Positions 39,044 through 49,806 of a stretch of DNA of 64,000 bases are shown one piece after another. A program made the translations under genes and the position numbers. The notes beneath the pieces are model-generated. The model was given only the letters and a program-made list of their open reading frames with translations, searched no databases and had not been told where the DNA came from. The number at the start of each line of letters is the position of its first letter. Position 1 is the stretch's first letter. This stretch comes from Halomonas sp. H10-9-1. GTDB taxonomy: Bacteria > Pseudomonadota > Gammaproteobacteria > Pseudomonadales > Halomonadaceae. The DNA lies in NCBI RefSeq assembly GCF_040147005.1, contig NZ_JAMSHO010000001.1:2232001-2296000 (forward strand). Reading direction: 5' to 3'.

Positions 39044-40204
39044 CTAGCGAGGAAGCAGCCTGCGGTGGGCATGAATGGCCATGAGAATACCGAAACCGGC
39101 CATCAAGGTCACGCTGGAGGTGCCGCCGTAGCTGACCAGCGGCAGCGGCACGCCGACCACCGGCAGGATGCCGCTGACCATGCCGACGTTGACGAACACA
39201 TAGATGAAGAAGGTCAGGATAATACTGCCGGCCAGCAGGCGCCCGAAGGTGTCCTGGGCCTCGGCGGCGAGCCACAGCCCGCGGCAGACGATCAGCAGGT
39301 AGAGCACCAGAAAGGCCAGCATCCCCACCAGGCCGAACTCCTCGCCGAGCACCGCGACGATGAAGTCGGTATGCCGCTCGGGCAGGAACTCGAGCTGCGA
39401 CTGGGTACCCTCCATCCAGCCCTTGCCCAGCACACCGCCGCTGCCGATGGCGGTGGTGGATTGGATGATGTTCCAGCCCGCTCCCAGCGGATCGCTGTCG
39501 GGGTCGAGGAAGGTCAGTACGCGCCGGCGCTGGTAGTCGTGCATGTTCATCCACAGCAGCGGCATCGCCGCCGCCGCCAAGGCAGCAAGCAGGCCGATGA
39601 TCCGCCAGGAGAGACCCGCCAGCAGCACCACGAAGACCGCCGAGGCACCCACCAGCAGCGAGGTACCGAGATCCGGCTGCTTGGCGATCAGCACCACCGG
39701 CACCCCGACGATCACTGCACAAATGACGAGATCCCGGGCCCTGGGCGGGAGCTCGCGGCGGCTGAGGAAGGCCGCCACCATCAGCGGCATCGCCAGCTTC
39801 ATCAACTCCGAGGGCTGGAAGCGGATGACCCCGGGAATCACCAGCCAGCGCTGGGCCCCCATGCCCATGTCGCCCACCAGCTCCACCGCCACCAGCATCG
39901 CCACGCCCAGCAGGTAGCCCGGCAGTGCCCAGCGGATCAGCGTGGCCGGCGTAAACTGGGCGATCACCACCATCACCCCCAACGCCACAGCGAAGCGGAT
40001 GCCCTGGGAAATCACCGTATCGAGACGCTGGCCGCTGGCGCTGTACATCACCACCAGGCCGGCGCAAAGCAGCAACAGCAGCATGCCCAGCAGCCAGGGA
40101 TCCAGGTGCACGCGCTCCCAGAATCCGCGGCGACGCGACATGCCGCTGGCCGGCGCCTTGACCGGATACGGCCGCCAGCGGCGCGAGAGGCCGCTCAGCG
40201 CCAT
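39044..40204 (-). CDS. rodA: Rod-shape SEDS peptidoglycan polymerase
   Basis: Integral membrane glycosyltransferase (386 residues, about ten helices) that makes glycan strands for cell elongation with PBP2. SEDS hallmarks: VMYSASGQ, FQPSELMKLA, EFLPERHTDFIVAVLGEEFG and PLVSYGGTSS. Lies 3 bp after mrdA, its functional partner, so translation is coupled. Confidence 0.97.
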   Translation of the reverse strand: MALSGLSRRWRPYPVKAPASGMSRRRGFWERVHLDPWLLGMLLLLLCAGLVVMYSASGQRLDTVISQGIRFAVALGVMVVIAQFTPATLIRWALPGYLLGVAMLVAVELVGDMGMGAQRWLVIPGVIRFQPSELMKLAMPLMVAAFLSRRELPPRARDLVICAVIVGVPVVLIAKQPDLGTSLLVGASAVFVVLLAGLSWRIIGLLAALAAAAMPLLWMNMHDYQRRRVLTFLDPDSDPLGAGWNIIQSTTAIGSGGVLGKGWMEGTQSQLEFLPERHTDFIVAVLGEEFGLVGMLAFLVLYLLIVCRGLWLAAEAQDTFGRLLAGSIILTFFIYVFVNVGMVSGILPVVGVPLPLVSYGGTSSVTLMAGFGILMAIHAHRRLLPR

Positions 40205-40207
40205 GGG

Positions 40208-42115
40208 TCAATTCCCCGCCAGGCGTTCATCATCATTCTCCATCTCCTCGCGAATCTCCTCGGCATCGGGCTCGCCGTCGTCGAGCAGCCAGGCATCGGT
40301 CATCGCCCGCGCCAGATGGGCGGCATGGGTGCTGCCCCCGCCGGCATTCTCGACGATCACCGCCACGGCGATCCGCGGCTCCTCGAGCGGCGCGAAGGCC
40401 ATGAACAGGGCGTGGTCGCGCAGGCGCTCGGCCAGTTCGTCGGCGTTGTACTTCTGGTCCTGTCCCAGCGAGAAGACCTGGGCGGTGCCCGACTTGCCCC
40501 CCATGCGGTACTCGAGCCCCACCCCGGTGCGGCGCGCGGTACCCTCATGGCCGGAGATCACCTTTTCCATGCCGGAGAAGACCCGGTCCCACCAACCCTC
40601 GTTGGCCAGCTCGATATCATCAGGGGTGTCGGGCAGGGCCTCCGGCACCACCTCCTCGCCGATGCGCCTGGCCAGACGCGGCCTGACCCAGTGCCCACGG
40701 TTGGCCAGCACCGCGGTGGCGGTGGCTAACTGCAGCGGTGTGAGCTGCCAATAGCCCTGGCCGATGCCCACCGAGAGCGTCTCGCCGGGATACCACGGCT
40801 GGTTGTAGCGCCCCCGCTTCCAGTCCCGTGATGGCATCAGGGCGTCGCTCTCGCCGAAGATATCGTGGCCGACTCGCGTACCGAAACCGAAGTCGGTCAT
40901 ATTCGCATGAATGCGGTCGATGCCGAGGTCGTGAGCCAGGGAGTAGTAGTAGGTGTTGTTGGAGACGGCGATGGAGCGCTCCATATCGACGCGCCCGTGT
41001 CCCCAGCGCAGCCAGTTGCGGTAGCGGCGATCATCGTTGGGGAGCTGGAAGTACCCGGGATCGTAGATGCTCTTGTCGGGCGTGATCACGCCCTCGGCCA
41101 ACCCGGCCAGCGCCAGGAAGGGCTTGATGGTGGAGCCGGGAGGGTAGTGGCCGCGTATCGCCCGGTTGTAGAGTGGTAGAGCGAGATCCTCCTGGAGTCC
41201 GCGGTAGGCGGCCACATCGATACCGGTGACGAACTGGTTGGTGTCGTAGCCAGGCGCCGAGACCATCGCCAGGATACCGCCGGTGGCGGGCTCGATGGCG
41301 ACGATGGCACCGCGCCGGTCGTCGAGCAGTTCGAAGGCCAGGTGCTGGAGCCGCTTGTCCAGCGTCAGGATCAGGTCCTTGCCGGGCACCGGATCGGTGC
41401 GACCCAGCTCACGCAACACCCGGCCACGGGCATTCGTCTCCACCTTGCGCAGCCCGGCCTCGCCATGCAGTGCGTCCTCGTAGAAGCGCTCGACGCCGGT
41501 CTTGCCGATGAAGTGGGTGCCGGCATAGCGCCCGGGATCCAGGCGCTCGAGCTCCTCGGCATTGATGCGCCCCACGTAGCCCAGGGCGTGAGCCATCACC
41601 TCGGCATCGGGGTAGAAACGCAACAGTTGGGCCTCCACCTCGACACCGGGCAGCAGGTGTCGATTGACCGCCAGCCGCGCGATCTGCCCCTCGTCGAGGT
41701 CGCTCATCAACAGCGCCGGCTGGAAGGGACGCTGGCGCTGGCGCGAGCGCACCCGGAACGCCTCCGCCTCTTCAGGAGAGAGCTCGAGGATCTCCACCAG
41801 TCGCGTCAGGGTCGCGTCGAGGTCCACGACTCGTTCACGCACCAGGGTCAGGTTATAGGTCGGTCGATTCTCGGCCAGCAGATCGCCATTGCGATCGTAG
41901 ATCAGGCCACGGGTAGGCGGCAGCGGCTCGACACGCACCCGGTTCTTCTCCGAGCGGGTGGTGTAGACCTCGTGCTGAACCACCTGGAGGTAGGCCAGTC
42001 GCCCCATCAGCAGTCCGGTGAGGCTGAACACCACCACCAGGGCAAGCAGCGCACGCACCCGAAAGATGCGCAACTCCTGCTCGGGGCTCTTGAGGTTATG
42101 ACGTGACTTGCGCAT
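40208..42115 (-). CDS. mrdA: Penicillin-binding protein 2
   Basis: Elongation-specific peptidoglycan transpeptidase. 635 residues. Short cytoplasmic tail, membrane helix (ALLALVVVFSLTGLLMGRLA), PBP dimerisation domain, then the transpeptidase with SxxK in PPGSTIKPFLAL, SxN in VSNNTYYYS and KSGT in GGKSGTAQV. Paired with rodA as usual. Confidence 0.97.
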   Translation of the reverse strand: MRKSRHNLKSPEQELRIFRVRALLALVVVFSLTGLLMGRLAYLQVVQHEVYTTRSEKNRVRVEPLPPTRGLIYDRNGDLLAENRPTYNLTLVRERVVDLDATLTRLVEILELSPEEAEAFRVRSRQRQRPFQPALLMSDLDEGQIARLAVNRHLLPGVEVEAQLLRFYPDAEVMAHALGYVGRINAEELERLDPGRYAGTHFIGKTGVERFYEDALHGEAGLRKVETNARGRVLRELGRTDPVPGKDLILTLDKRLQHLAFELLDDRRGAIVAIEPATGGILAMVSAPGYDTNQFVTGIDVAAYRGLQEDLALPLYNRAIRGHYPPGSTIKPFLALAGLAEGVITPDKSIYDPGYFQLPNDDRRYRNWLRWGHGRVDMERSIAVSNNTYYYSLAHDLGIDRIHANMTDFGFGTRVGHDIFGESDALMPSRDWKRGRYNQPWYPGETLSVGIGQGYWQLTPLQLATATAVLANRGHWVRPRLARRIGEEVVPEALPDTPDDIELANEGWWDRVFSGMEKVISGHEGTARRTGVGLEYRMGGKSGTAQVFSLGQDQKYNADELAERLRDHALFMAFAPLEEPRIAVAVIVENAGGGSTHAAHLARAMTDAWLLDDGEPDAEEIREEMENDDERLAGN

Positions 42116-42130
42116 CGGATTCCTGGGTTT

Positions 42131-42166
42131 GGCGAGAGCGCGGCAAGAGAGCGGCGAGAGCGCGGC
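42131..42166. repeat. 14-bp direct repeat between mrdA and rlmH
   Basis: GGCGAGAGCGCGGC at 42131-42144 recurs at 42153-42166, period 22, in the 62-bp gap between the genes. Purine/GC-rich and without an obvious function. Confidence 0.5.
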
Positions 42167-42177
42167 GGGGCGTCGAC

Positions 42178-42645
42178 TCAGCGGTGGTAGGGGTGACCAA
42201 CCATCAGCGTCCAGGCGCGATAGAGCTGTTCGGCAAGCAGGATACGCACCAGCGGATGGGGCAGCGTCAGCGGCGACAGTGACCAGCGCTGGTCGGCGGC
42301 GGCGGAGAGTTCCGCGGCCAGGCCGTCGGGGCCGCCGACCAGCAGTGCCACGTCGCGCCCGGCCAGCCGCCAGGCCTCGGCCTGCTCGGCGAGCCGCTCG
42401 GTGCTCCAGGCCTTGCCGCCCACTTCCAGGGCGACCACGTGCTCATCGCCGCGCAACCTCGCGCGTATCCGCTCAGCCTCGCTGGCCATGGCCCGTGACA
42501 GGTCGGCATTCTTGCCACGCTGTCCCGGGGCGATCTCCTCCACTGTCAGGGCGAAATCGCGGGGCAGGCGCTTGCGATACTCCTCGACGCCCTCGTTGAC
42601 CCAGGCGGGCATGCGCGTGCCCACCGCCAGCAGGCGCACCTTCAT
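42178..42645 (-). CDS. rlmH: 23S rRNA pseudouridine-1915 N3-methyltransferase
   Basis: SPOUT-family methyltransferase acting on the 70S ribosome at helix 69. 155 residues, matching the family. [11 protein letters not shown] (about 100-110) is the SAM-binding trefoil loop and the protein ends MVGHPYHR, the conserved C-terminus. Start overlaps the rsfS stop by ATGA. Confidence 0.96.
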   Translation of the reverse strand: MKVRLLAVGTRMPAWVNEGVEEYRKRLPRDFALTVEEIAPGQRGKNADLSRAMASEAERIRARLRGDEHVVALEVGGKAWSTERLAEQAEAWRLAGRDVALLVGGPDGLAAELSAAADQRWSLSPLTLPHPLVRILLAEQLYRAWTLMVGHPYHR

Positions 42646-43004
42646 GCGCCGGACAGCTCGTCTTCACGCTCCAGGTCGCTGGGCAGGTCGGCCCAGAGGC
42701 GCTCCAGGTCGTAGAGCTGGCGCGTCTCGGGCAGCATCACGTGCACCACCACGCTGCCCAGGTCGACCAGCACCCAATCCGCACCGACCCCACCCTCAAC
42801 ACCGCGTGGCTTCAGGCCGGCCTCCTTGGCGCGCTCGACCACCCGCTCGGCCAGTGCGGCCACGTGGCGAGTCGAGGTGCCGCTGGCGATGATCATCAGG
42901 TCGGTCACGCTGGTCAGCCGTGCGACGTCCAGTTGGACGATATCCTTGGCCTTGAGTTCTTCCAGCGCGTCCACCGCCAGAGTCTTGAGAGCGTCGTTGT
43001 GCAT
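42642..43004 (-). CDS. rsfS: Ribosome silencing factor
   Basis: Binds uL14 on the 50S subunit and blocks subunit joining in starved cells. 120 residues. [20 protein letters not shown] and the central [17 protein letters not shown] are diagnostic. The start at 43004 matches the family; upstream in-frame codons lack similarity. Overlaps rlmH by four bases and lies 85 bp after nadD. Confidence 0.95.
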   Translation of the reverse strand: MHNDALKTLAVDALEELKAKDIVQLDVARLTSVTDLMIIASGTSTRHVAALAERVVERAKEAGLKPRGVEGGVGADWVLVDLGSVVVHVMLPETRQLYDLERLWADLPSDLEREDELSGA

Positions 43005-43089
43005 AGGGTCTTCTGTCAGGCTGTCGTTGAATGGACATTGTAACGCCTTGACCGCCATCTGACAGGGCCCGTACGGCCCTGAACGCCTT

Positions 43090-43766
43090 TCAGTCCCGTC
43101 GATAGAGGCCATGGGCCTGGATATGCCGCTCCACCGCCTCGGGCAGCAGGTAGCGCACGCTGCGGCCCGTGGCCAGGCGCCGGCGCAACTCAGTCGCCGA
43201 GATCGCCATCCGCGAGGGCAGCCGCAGGCGCAGCAACCCCCCGGCGGGGCATGCCATCAACGCCGCGGCATTTTCACGCTCGCGCCTGGCAATCAGCTCG
43301 CGCAATGCCGCGGGCAGCGGCGCCTCAAAGTCGGGGCGGTCCACCACCACCAGGTGGGCCAGGGCGAACAGGCGCTGCGGCTGATGCCATTCGGCCAGGC
43401 GCATGAAGGCATCATGGCCCAGCGCCATCACCAGCCGCGCGTCGGGGCCCAGCTCCTCGCGCAGGGAGGCCAGGGTGTCGACGCTGAACGAGGGGCCCTC
43501 GCGGGCAAGCTCGCGGTCGTCGGCGACCAGCCCCGGGGTATCGCCGATTCCCAGGCGCAGCAGCGCCAGGCGCTCGGCGGGCGCCACCCGGGGCTCGCCG
43601 CGCAGTGGCGGGGCCTTGGCAGGGATCAGGTGGACCCGGTCGAGGGCCAGCGCCTCGCCAAGCTCCACGGCGCTGCGCAGGTGGCCCAGGTGCACGGGAT
43701 CAAAGGTGCCGCCGAGCATGGCGATACGCGGCGGACGCGCCGCGTGTCGCAATGGGGGCCGCTCGC

Positions 43767-43770
<4 letters not shown>
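43090..43770 (-). CDS. nadD: Nicotinate-nucleotide adenylyltransferase
   Basis: Makes deamido-NAD from nicotinate mononucleotide and ATP. 226 residues. [14 protein letters not shown] (about 19-32) is the nucleotidyltransferase motif and [13 protein letters not shown] the ISSTxxR box. Overlaps proA by ATGA. Confidence 0.96.
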
Positions 43771-45077
<1,307 letters not shown>

Positions 45078-45178
45078 GCCAGAGGGTGTCTCCTGTGGAC
45101 GTGGCCAGAACGCACCGGGACGGCGCTATACTGGCGCTCGGCGGGCACGTTGCGGAAAGGGAGTCATAGTAAGCCACC

Positions 45179-46057
45179 ATGCAGAGCAAGTACAAAATCG
45201 GCCTACTGCGCCTCAACCTGCTGCTGGCGGCGCTATTCCCGGCGCTGATGGTGGCGAACGCCCACGACTTTTCAGAGGCCATGCTGCTCGGCCTGGCGGC
45301 GGCCTGGCTCACCATCAGCGCCGGCCTGGTCGAGTTCAGCCATCGCCACCCTCCCCTGGTGCCCTGGCAGCTGCTACCCAGCCTGCTCCTCGGCGCCTTG
45401 CTGTGGTCCTCGGCAGAGCGCCACCCCTTCTGGCTATGGGCCTGGACCGCCTTGGTCATGCTGCCCCAGCCCGCCTGGATGGCCGTCCTCAACATCGTGC
45501 TGGCGGTGCTCTCCTGGGCCTGGCTGGCACGCCTGATGCCCATCGAGCAGGCCCTCTTCTCCGGCCTGGTGTTCGCCCTGCTGCTGGCGCTCGGGCTCTC
45601 CCGGGCGCACCGGCTTACACCGCTGCACAGCCAGGCCAGGGGCCGAGTCAGCCTGGAGCCGGGGCTGCGCCTCTGGCCCCGCGCCAGGCTGGCCGGTGAC
45701 CTGTCCCGGGAGCGCGGCCGCGCCGAGCGCGACGGCACCCACGCCGAACTCCTGCTGGTGCGCACCCGGCGGCGCCACCTCTGGCACGTGGCCAGGCAGC
45801 TGTGCGAGATGACCCGCCGCTTCGAGCACTGCTATCGACTCGACGCCCGCACCCTGGCCGCACTGCTCATCTGCCGAGACGCCGACCAGGCGAACGGTCG
45901 ACGCGAGACGCTGCTGGCGCGCCTGCCCCGGGTGGAGCGCGTACGCGCGGTCCCGCTGCAACGGGCCCGCCCACTGGCCGAGGAGTTGCACGCCCTGGAG
46001 CAGCAGACGACGCCGCTCGACGTGACGCGGGGGACGAAATCAAATGTCGATGACTGA
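45179..46057 (+). CDS. Membrane protein with a degenerate GGDEF-like domain
   Basis: A 292-residue protein. Residues about 8-145 contain five or six hydrophobic helices; the cytoplasmic part (about 175-270) has the secondary-structure pattern of a GGDEF domain (GTHAELLLVRTRRRHLWHVA, then YRLDARTLAALLICRDADQA) but no GGDEF motif. The similarity to the next gene product and the shared layout support this reading. Overlaps the next gene by 14 bases. A TATACT at 45127-45132 may be the -10 element. Not a cyclase on the sequence seen; could be a receptor or scaffold. Confidence 0.65.
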   Translation: MQSKYKIGLLRLNLLLAALFPALMVANAHDFSEAMLLGLAAAWLTISAGLVEFSHRHPPLVPWQLLPSLLLGALLWSSAERHPFWLWAWTALVMLPQPAWMAVLNIVLAVLSWAWLARLMPIEQALFSGLVFALLLALGLSRAHRLTPLHSQARGRVSLEPGLRLWPRARLAGDLSRERGRAERDGTHAELLLVRTRRRHLWHVARQLCEMTRRFEHCYRLDARTLAALLICRDADQANGRRETLLARLPRVERVRAVPLQRARPLAEELHALEQQTTPLDVTRGTKSNVDD

Positions 46058-46964
46058 TACCCCACGCCTGCTGGCGGGCCTCTATGCGCTGGGGGCCATG
46101 CTGTTGCTCGGCCAGGCGCTGTGGCACTACCTGGTCGGTGACTACCCCCGTATCCTGCTGCCGGCCCTGCTCGCCCCGCTGCTGCTCACCGCCGCCCTGA
46201 TGCGCCTGGGCCAGCAGGAGACGGCTCGCCTCTCGGCCTATCTGGTACTGATCTGCGGATACCTGCTGGTCGCCACCAGCCTGCCGGGTGAAGGCCGCCT
46301 GGCGCTACTGTGGCTGGGGCTGCCGCCGGCCTTGACCCTGCTGCTGCTGCCACTGGGTCCAGCCACCCTGCTCAACCTGACCCTGGCACCCATCTGGCTG
46401 CTGCTGGCCGGTGGCGGCCTGCCGCTGTCGCTTGCCTACCTGGCGCTGGTGACCGCCGCCGGGCTCGCCCCCTGGGGCATACGCCATCAACAGGCCCTGC
46501 TGCTGGCCACCGACCCCCGCGACGCAGAGTGTGCCGCCCTGAAGGCGGCGCCGCTCCTGGAGCGCCTGGAGAGCGAGGTGGAACGCGCCGAATTGCTCAA
46601 CCAGCGACTCGCCGTGGTGGTGCTGCACCTGCCGCAGCTGGAGATGACCGAAGAGCCGTTCGGTGCCCCCGCCCGGCTGACTCTGCTGGGCACCTTGTGC
46701 AGAACCGTGGCGCAGCACAGCCGCGACCACGACCTGCTAGGCCGCCTCGGCGATGCCGACTTCTGGCTGGTGCTGCCCGATACTAGCGAGAGCGGGGCAT
46801 TGCTGGTGCGCCGGCGCATCGAGGAAGCCGCGGCGGGCGCCATGCTGGACGGCGGCGTGGGCCTGGAGGTGCGCGGGGGCATCTGCAGCCACTCGCCGGG
46901 AGCTCCCTTCACTGCCCTCAGGCGACGCCTGGATGCCACCACACGACGCCTCGCCGATGGCTGA
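46044..46964 (+). CDS. Membrane protein with a degenerate GGDEF domain (GDADF)
   Basis: A 306-residue protein with about six membrane helices in residues 8-150 and a C-terminal GGDEF-like domain. LAVVVLHLPQLEMT and LLGRLGDADFWLVLPDTSES (about 231-250) align with the beginning and active-site hairpin of diguanylate cyclases, but GG[D/E]EF is replaced by GDADF (236-240). Catalysis is therefore unlikely. It overlaps the upstream relative by 14 bases and precedes a DedA-PAP2 gene by 33 bp. Confidence 0.7.
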   Translation: MSMTDTPRLLAGLYALGAMLLLGQALWHYLVGDYPRILLPALLAPLLLTAALMRLGQQETARLSAYLVLICGYLLVATSLPGEGRLALLWLGLPPALTLLLLPLGPATLLNLTLAPIWLLLAGGGLPLSLAYLALVTAAGLAPWGIRHQQALLLATDPRDAECAALKAAPLLERLESEVERAELLNQRLAVVVLHLPQLEMTEEPFGAPARLTLLGTLCRTVAQHSRDHDLLGRLGDADFWLVLPDTSESGALLVRRRIEEAAAGAMLDGGVGLEVRGGICSHSPGAPFTALRRRLDATTRRLADG

Positions 46965-46997
46965 TGCCCTGCCCGCCCTAGCCCTGGGAGCCCCGCC

Positions 46998-48401
46998 ATG
47001 AACCTTGCCCAGTTGCTCTACCAGCTCACCCCGTCGCCGGGGCTGCTGCTGCTGATCATCGCCGGCATCGCCATGCTGGAATCCCTGGCGCTGGTGGGCG
47101 TCCTGGTGCCCGGCGTGCTGCTGATCACTGCCGCCGCCTCCATGGCCGGCCACCAGGAGCTGGCCCTGTCGGCGACCCTGTTCGCCGCTTTTCTAGGCGC
47201 GATCGTGGGCGACGGTGCCAGCTTCGTGCTCGGCTACACCCAGCGCGAACGCGTCACCCGGCGCTGGCCGCTCTCTCGCCATCCCGAGCTCCTTGCCAGC
47301 GGGGCACGCTTCTTCCAGCGCTACGGCGTGCTGTCGGTGTTCCTGGGACGCTTCGTGGGGCCGGTGCGGCCCATGGTGCCGCTGATCGCCGGCATGTTGC
47401 GCATGTCGCCACGCACCTTCACCTGGGCCAACCTCACCTCCGCAGCGCTGTGGGCTCCCGCCTATGTACTGCCAGGCTACCTGCTGGGGCGCACCTGGGA
47501 GCAGCTGCTCGAGGTGCCCCCGGCGCTCAAGGAACCGCTGGCGGTGCTGGCCGTGATGTTGCTGGTGCTGGCGGTGACCTTCTCCTGGCTACGCCATCAC
47601 GCCGGCAGGCGCGGACGCGTCTACCGCTTGACCGCCGGCCTGGCCCGGCGTCACCCCCTGCTGCGCAACCTGTGGCTGCGCCAGAGCGGTAGCGGCGAGG
47701 TTCCCCTGGCCAGCCTGCTGCTGCTGATCCTCTCGCTGGGAGGGGCCTCTGGCTGGACCCTGCTGGTGATGCAGCATGACCCGGGCGGCCCGCTGCCCCT
47801 GGACCACCAGGTCCAGGCCCTCTTCGCAGGCCTCGCCTTCCCCGCCCTGACCCTCGCCAGCGAGGGACTGGCCCGCATCGGCGACCTGCTCGGCGTGATC
47901 GCGCTCGGCCTGCCCTGGGGCATTTGGCTGGTGTGGCGGCGCCGCACGGATGCCTTCTGGCACATCACCTCCGGGCTGGTGGGGATCGCGGCGCTCAACA
48001 CCCTGGGCAAGACGCTGCTCGAGCGGCCGCGACCCTATGCGCCCACCCACCTGGCGGACTCCTTCTCCTACCCCAGCGCCCATGCCTCCGGTGCCGTGGT
48101 GCTGTTCGGGCTGGCGGCGGCCTTCGCCGCCCGGGAACTCACGCCGGCCTGGCGCCACTGGATCTACTGGGGCGCGATCCTGGCCGCCACCCTGATGGCG
48201 CTGTCACGCCTGGTGATCGGTGTGCACTGGTTCAGTGACCTGCTCGGTGGTGCCCTGCTGGGGCTGGTGGTCTGCGCCCTGGTACAGCTCTCCTGGCAGA
48301 CGCGGCCACGGCCCCCGCTCGCTCCCTGCCCCTGGCCCTGGCTCGTCGCCGCATCGCTTGCCCTGGCGGCGGCGCGAATCGCCTGGCTACCGCCGGTCTG
48401 A
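46998..48401 (+). CDS. DedA-PAP2 fusion membrane protein
   Basis: A 467-residue inner-membrane protein with two modules. N-terminal about 200 residues are DedA-like (GVLVPGVLLITAAASMAG, FLGRFVGPVRPMVPLIAGM), a family tied to recycling of the undecaprenyl-phosphate lipid carrier. C-terminal 250 residues are a PAP2 phosphatase with KTLLERPRP, SYPSAHASG and SRLVIGVHWFSD, the three motifs of the active site. A carrier flippase joined to a pyrophosphatase would be a self-contained lipid-recycling machine, but the substrate is inferred. The same fusion occurs in other proteobacteria, as I recall. Confidence 0.88.
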   Translation: MNLAQLLYQLTPSPGLLLLIIAGIAMLESLALVGVLVPGVLLITAAASMAGHQELALSATLFAAFLGAIVGDGASFVLGYTQRERVTRRWPLSRHPELLASGARFFQRYGVLSVFLGRFVGPVRPMVPLIAGMLRMSPRTFTWANLTSAALWAPAYVLPGYLLGRTWEQLLEVPPALKEPLAVLAVMLLVLAVTFSWLRHHAGRRGRVYRLTAGLARRHPLLRNLWLRQSGSGEVPLASLLLLILSLGGASGWTLLVMQHDPGGPLPLDHQVQALFAGLAFPALTLASEGLARIGDLLGVIALGLPWGIWLVWRRRTDAFWHITSGLVGIAALNTLGKTLLERPRPYAPTHLADSFSYPSAHASGAVVLFGLAAAFAARELTPAWRHWIYWGAILAATLMALSRLVIGVHWFSDLLGGALLGLVVCALVQLSWQTRPRPPLAPCPWPWLVAASLALAAARIAWLPPV

Positions 48402-48408
48402 AGCCGGG

Positions 48409-49032
48409 TCAGCCCAGCACCAGCCACACGCCGACGCCGACCATCAGGGTCCCGGCGATGCGGTTCAGCAGGCGCACGCTGCCGCCCCGCGCAAGCAGGC
48501 GCCGCAGGCGGCTGCCGCCGGTGGCGTAGAGCAGCAGGCAGATGAACTCGATGATCAGGATCAAGGCCACCAGCACGCCGAGCTGGCCGGCGAGCGACCG
48601 CTCGGCGTCGAGGAAGGGGGGCAGCAGCGCGACGAAGAAGGCCCACCCCTTGGGATTGGCCACGGCGGTGACGAAGCCCTGGGTGGCCAGCTGTGCACGC
48701 CCGGCGGGCGCCACGGCGAGCCCCTGCTCCGGGATCGCCATGCGCCCCCGGGAGCGCCACATCATGACACCCAGGTAGGCCAGGTAGGCCCCGCCCAGCC
48801 ACTTGAACAGCGCGAAGAGTTCCGGCTGGCGGAGCATCAGTGCCGCCACCCCGGCCCCAGCCGAGGCGGCCACCAGCCCCACCCCGACCAGCTCCCCGAC
48901 CATCATCCACAGGCTGCGCCGTACCCCTTGGGTCATGCCCAGCACCATGGCCAGGGTCATGCACATCCCCGGGGTAAGGGAGACGAGGAAGAAGGTCGGC
49001 ACGAACACCGACAGCATTCCCAGGCTAACCAT
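48409..49032 (-). CDS. LysE/RhtB family amino-acid exporter
   Basis: A 207-residue membrane protein with six predicted helices. SLTPGMCMTLAMVLGMTQGV (about 18-37) and NPKGWAFFVALLPPFL (about 125-140) are family hallmarks. I chose the ATG at 49032 because GGAGG lies 8 nt upstream; upstream ATGs at 49047 and 49101 lack one. Exports an unknown amino acid or metabolite. Convergent with the DedA-PAP2 gene, only 7 bp apart. Confidence 0.88.
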   Translation of the reverse strand: MVSLGMLSVFVPTFFLVSLTPGMCMTLAMVLGMTQGVRRSLWMMVGELVGVGLVAASAGAGVAALMLRQPELFALFKWLGGAYLAYLGVMMWRSRGRMAIPEQGLAVAPAGRAQLATQGFVTAVANPKGWAFFVALLPPFLDAERSLAGQLGVLVALILIIEFICLLLYATGGSRLRRLLARGGSVRLLNRIAGTLMVGVGVWLVLG

Positions 49033-49173
49033 TCGAACAACCTCCATGTCGGTAGTGCCAAGCGGCCAGGCAGGTATCGGTGCCGACTCCATGCCCGGCA
49101 CGCGGGCACCTGCCGAGCCTGCCGGGGCGGATGAGTCGAGAGCCGCCGTGCTTTTCGTTTCAGGCGTATGGCG

Positions 49174-49806
49174 TCAAGCGCGCGGCGAAGCGGGGGCCCC
49201 CCAGCGCGGCATCAGGCGGTGCTCGATACCCAGCTGATTGAGGATCCGCGCCACCACAAAGTCGATCAGGTCGGCTATCGACGCGGGCTGGTGATAGAAC
49301 CCCGGTGCCGCCGGCAGGATCACCGCCCCCAGGCGGGTCAGGTTGAGCATGTGCTCGAGATGGATCGCCGACAGCGGTGTCTCGCGGGGCACCAGGATCA
49401 GCTGCCGCCGCTCCTTGAGCGCCACATCGGCGGCACGCTCGATCAGGTTATTGCTGGCACCGGTGGCCACCGCCGACAGGGTGCCGGTGGAGCAGGGGCA
49501 GATCACCATCGCCGAGGGAGCCCCGGAGCCGGACGCCACCGGCGCCATCCACTCCTCGCGGCCGAAGCAGCGGATCTGCCCCGGCCGCGCGGCGCTGCGT
49601 TTCGCCAGGGCCGCGGCCAGCCGCTCGGGGCGAGCGGGCAGTTCACTCTCGGTCTCGGTGGCGATCACCAGGTGGGCCGCCTTGGAGATCATCACCCACA
49701 CCTCGTGATCCGCCGCCACCAGCGCCTCGATCAACCGCAACCCGTACTGGGCCCCGGAGGCACCGGTCAGCGCCACCGTCACCGGGGGTGCAAGGCCTTC
49801 AGCCAT
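49174..49806 (-). CDS. ubiX: Flavin prenyltransferase UbiX
   Basis: Makes prenylated FMN, the cofactor of the UbiD decarboxylase in ubiquinone synthesis. 210 residues. ALTGASGAQYGLRLIEAL near the N-terminus binds FMN, CPCSTGTLSAVATGASNNLI and VPRETPLSAIHLEHMLNL are diagnostic. The start at 49806 overlaps the mpl stop by eight bases. In-line with mpl, not with ubiD. Confidence 0.95.
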   Translation of the reverse strand: MAEGLAPPVTVALTGASGAQYGLRLIEALVAADHEVWVMISKAAHLVIATETESELPARPERLAAALAKRSAARPGQIRCFGREEWMAPVASGSGAPSAMVICPCSTGTLSAVATGASNNLIERAADVALKERRQLILVPRETPLSAIHLEHMLNLTRLGAVILPAAPGFYHQPASIADLIDFVVARILNQLGIEHRLMPRWGAPASPRA

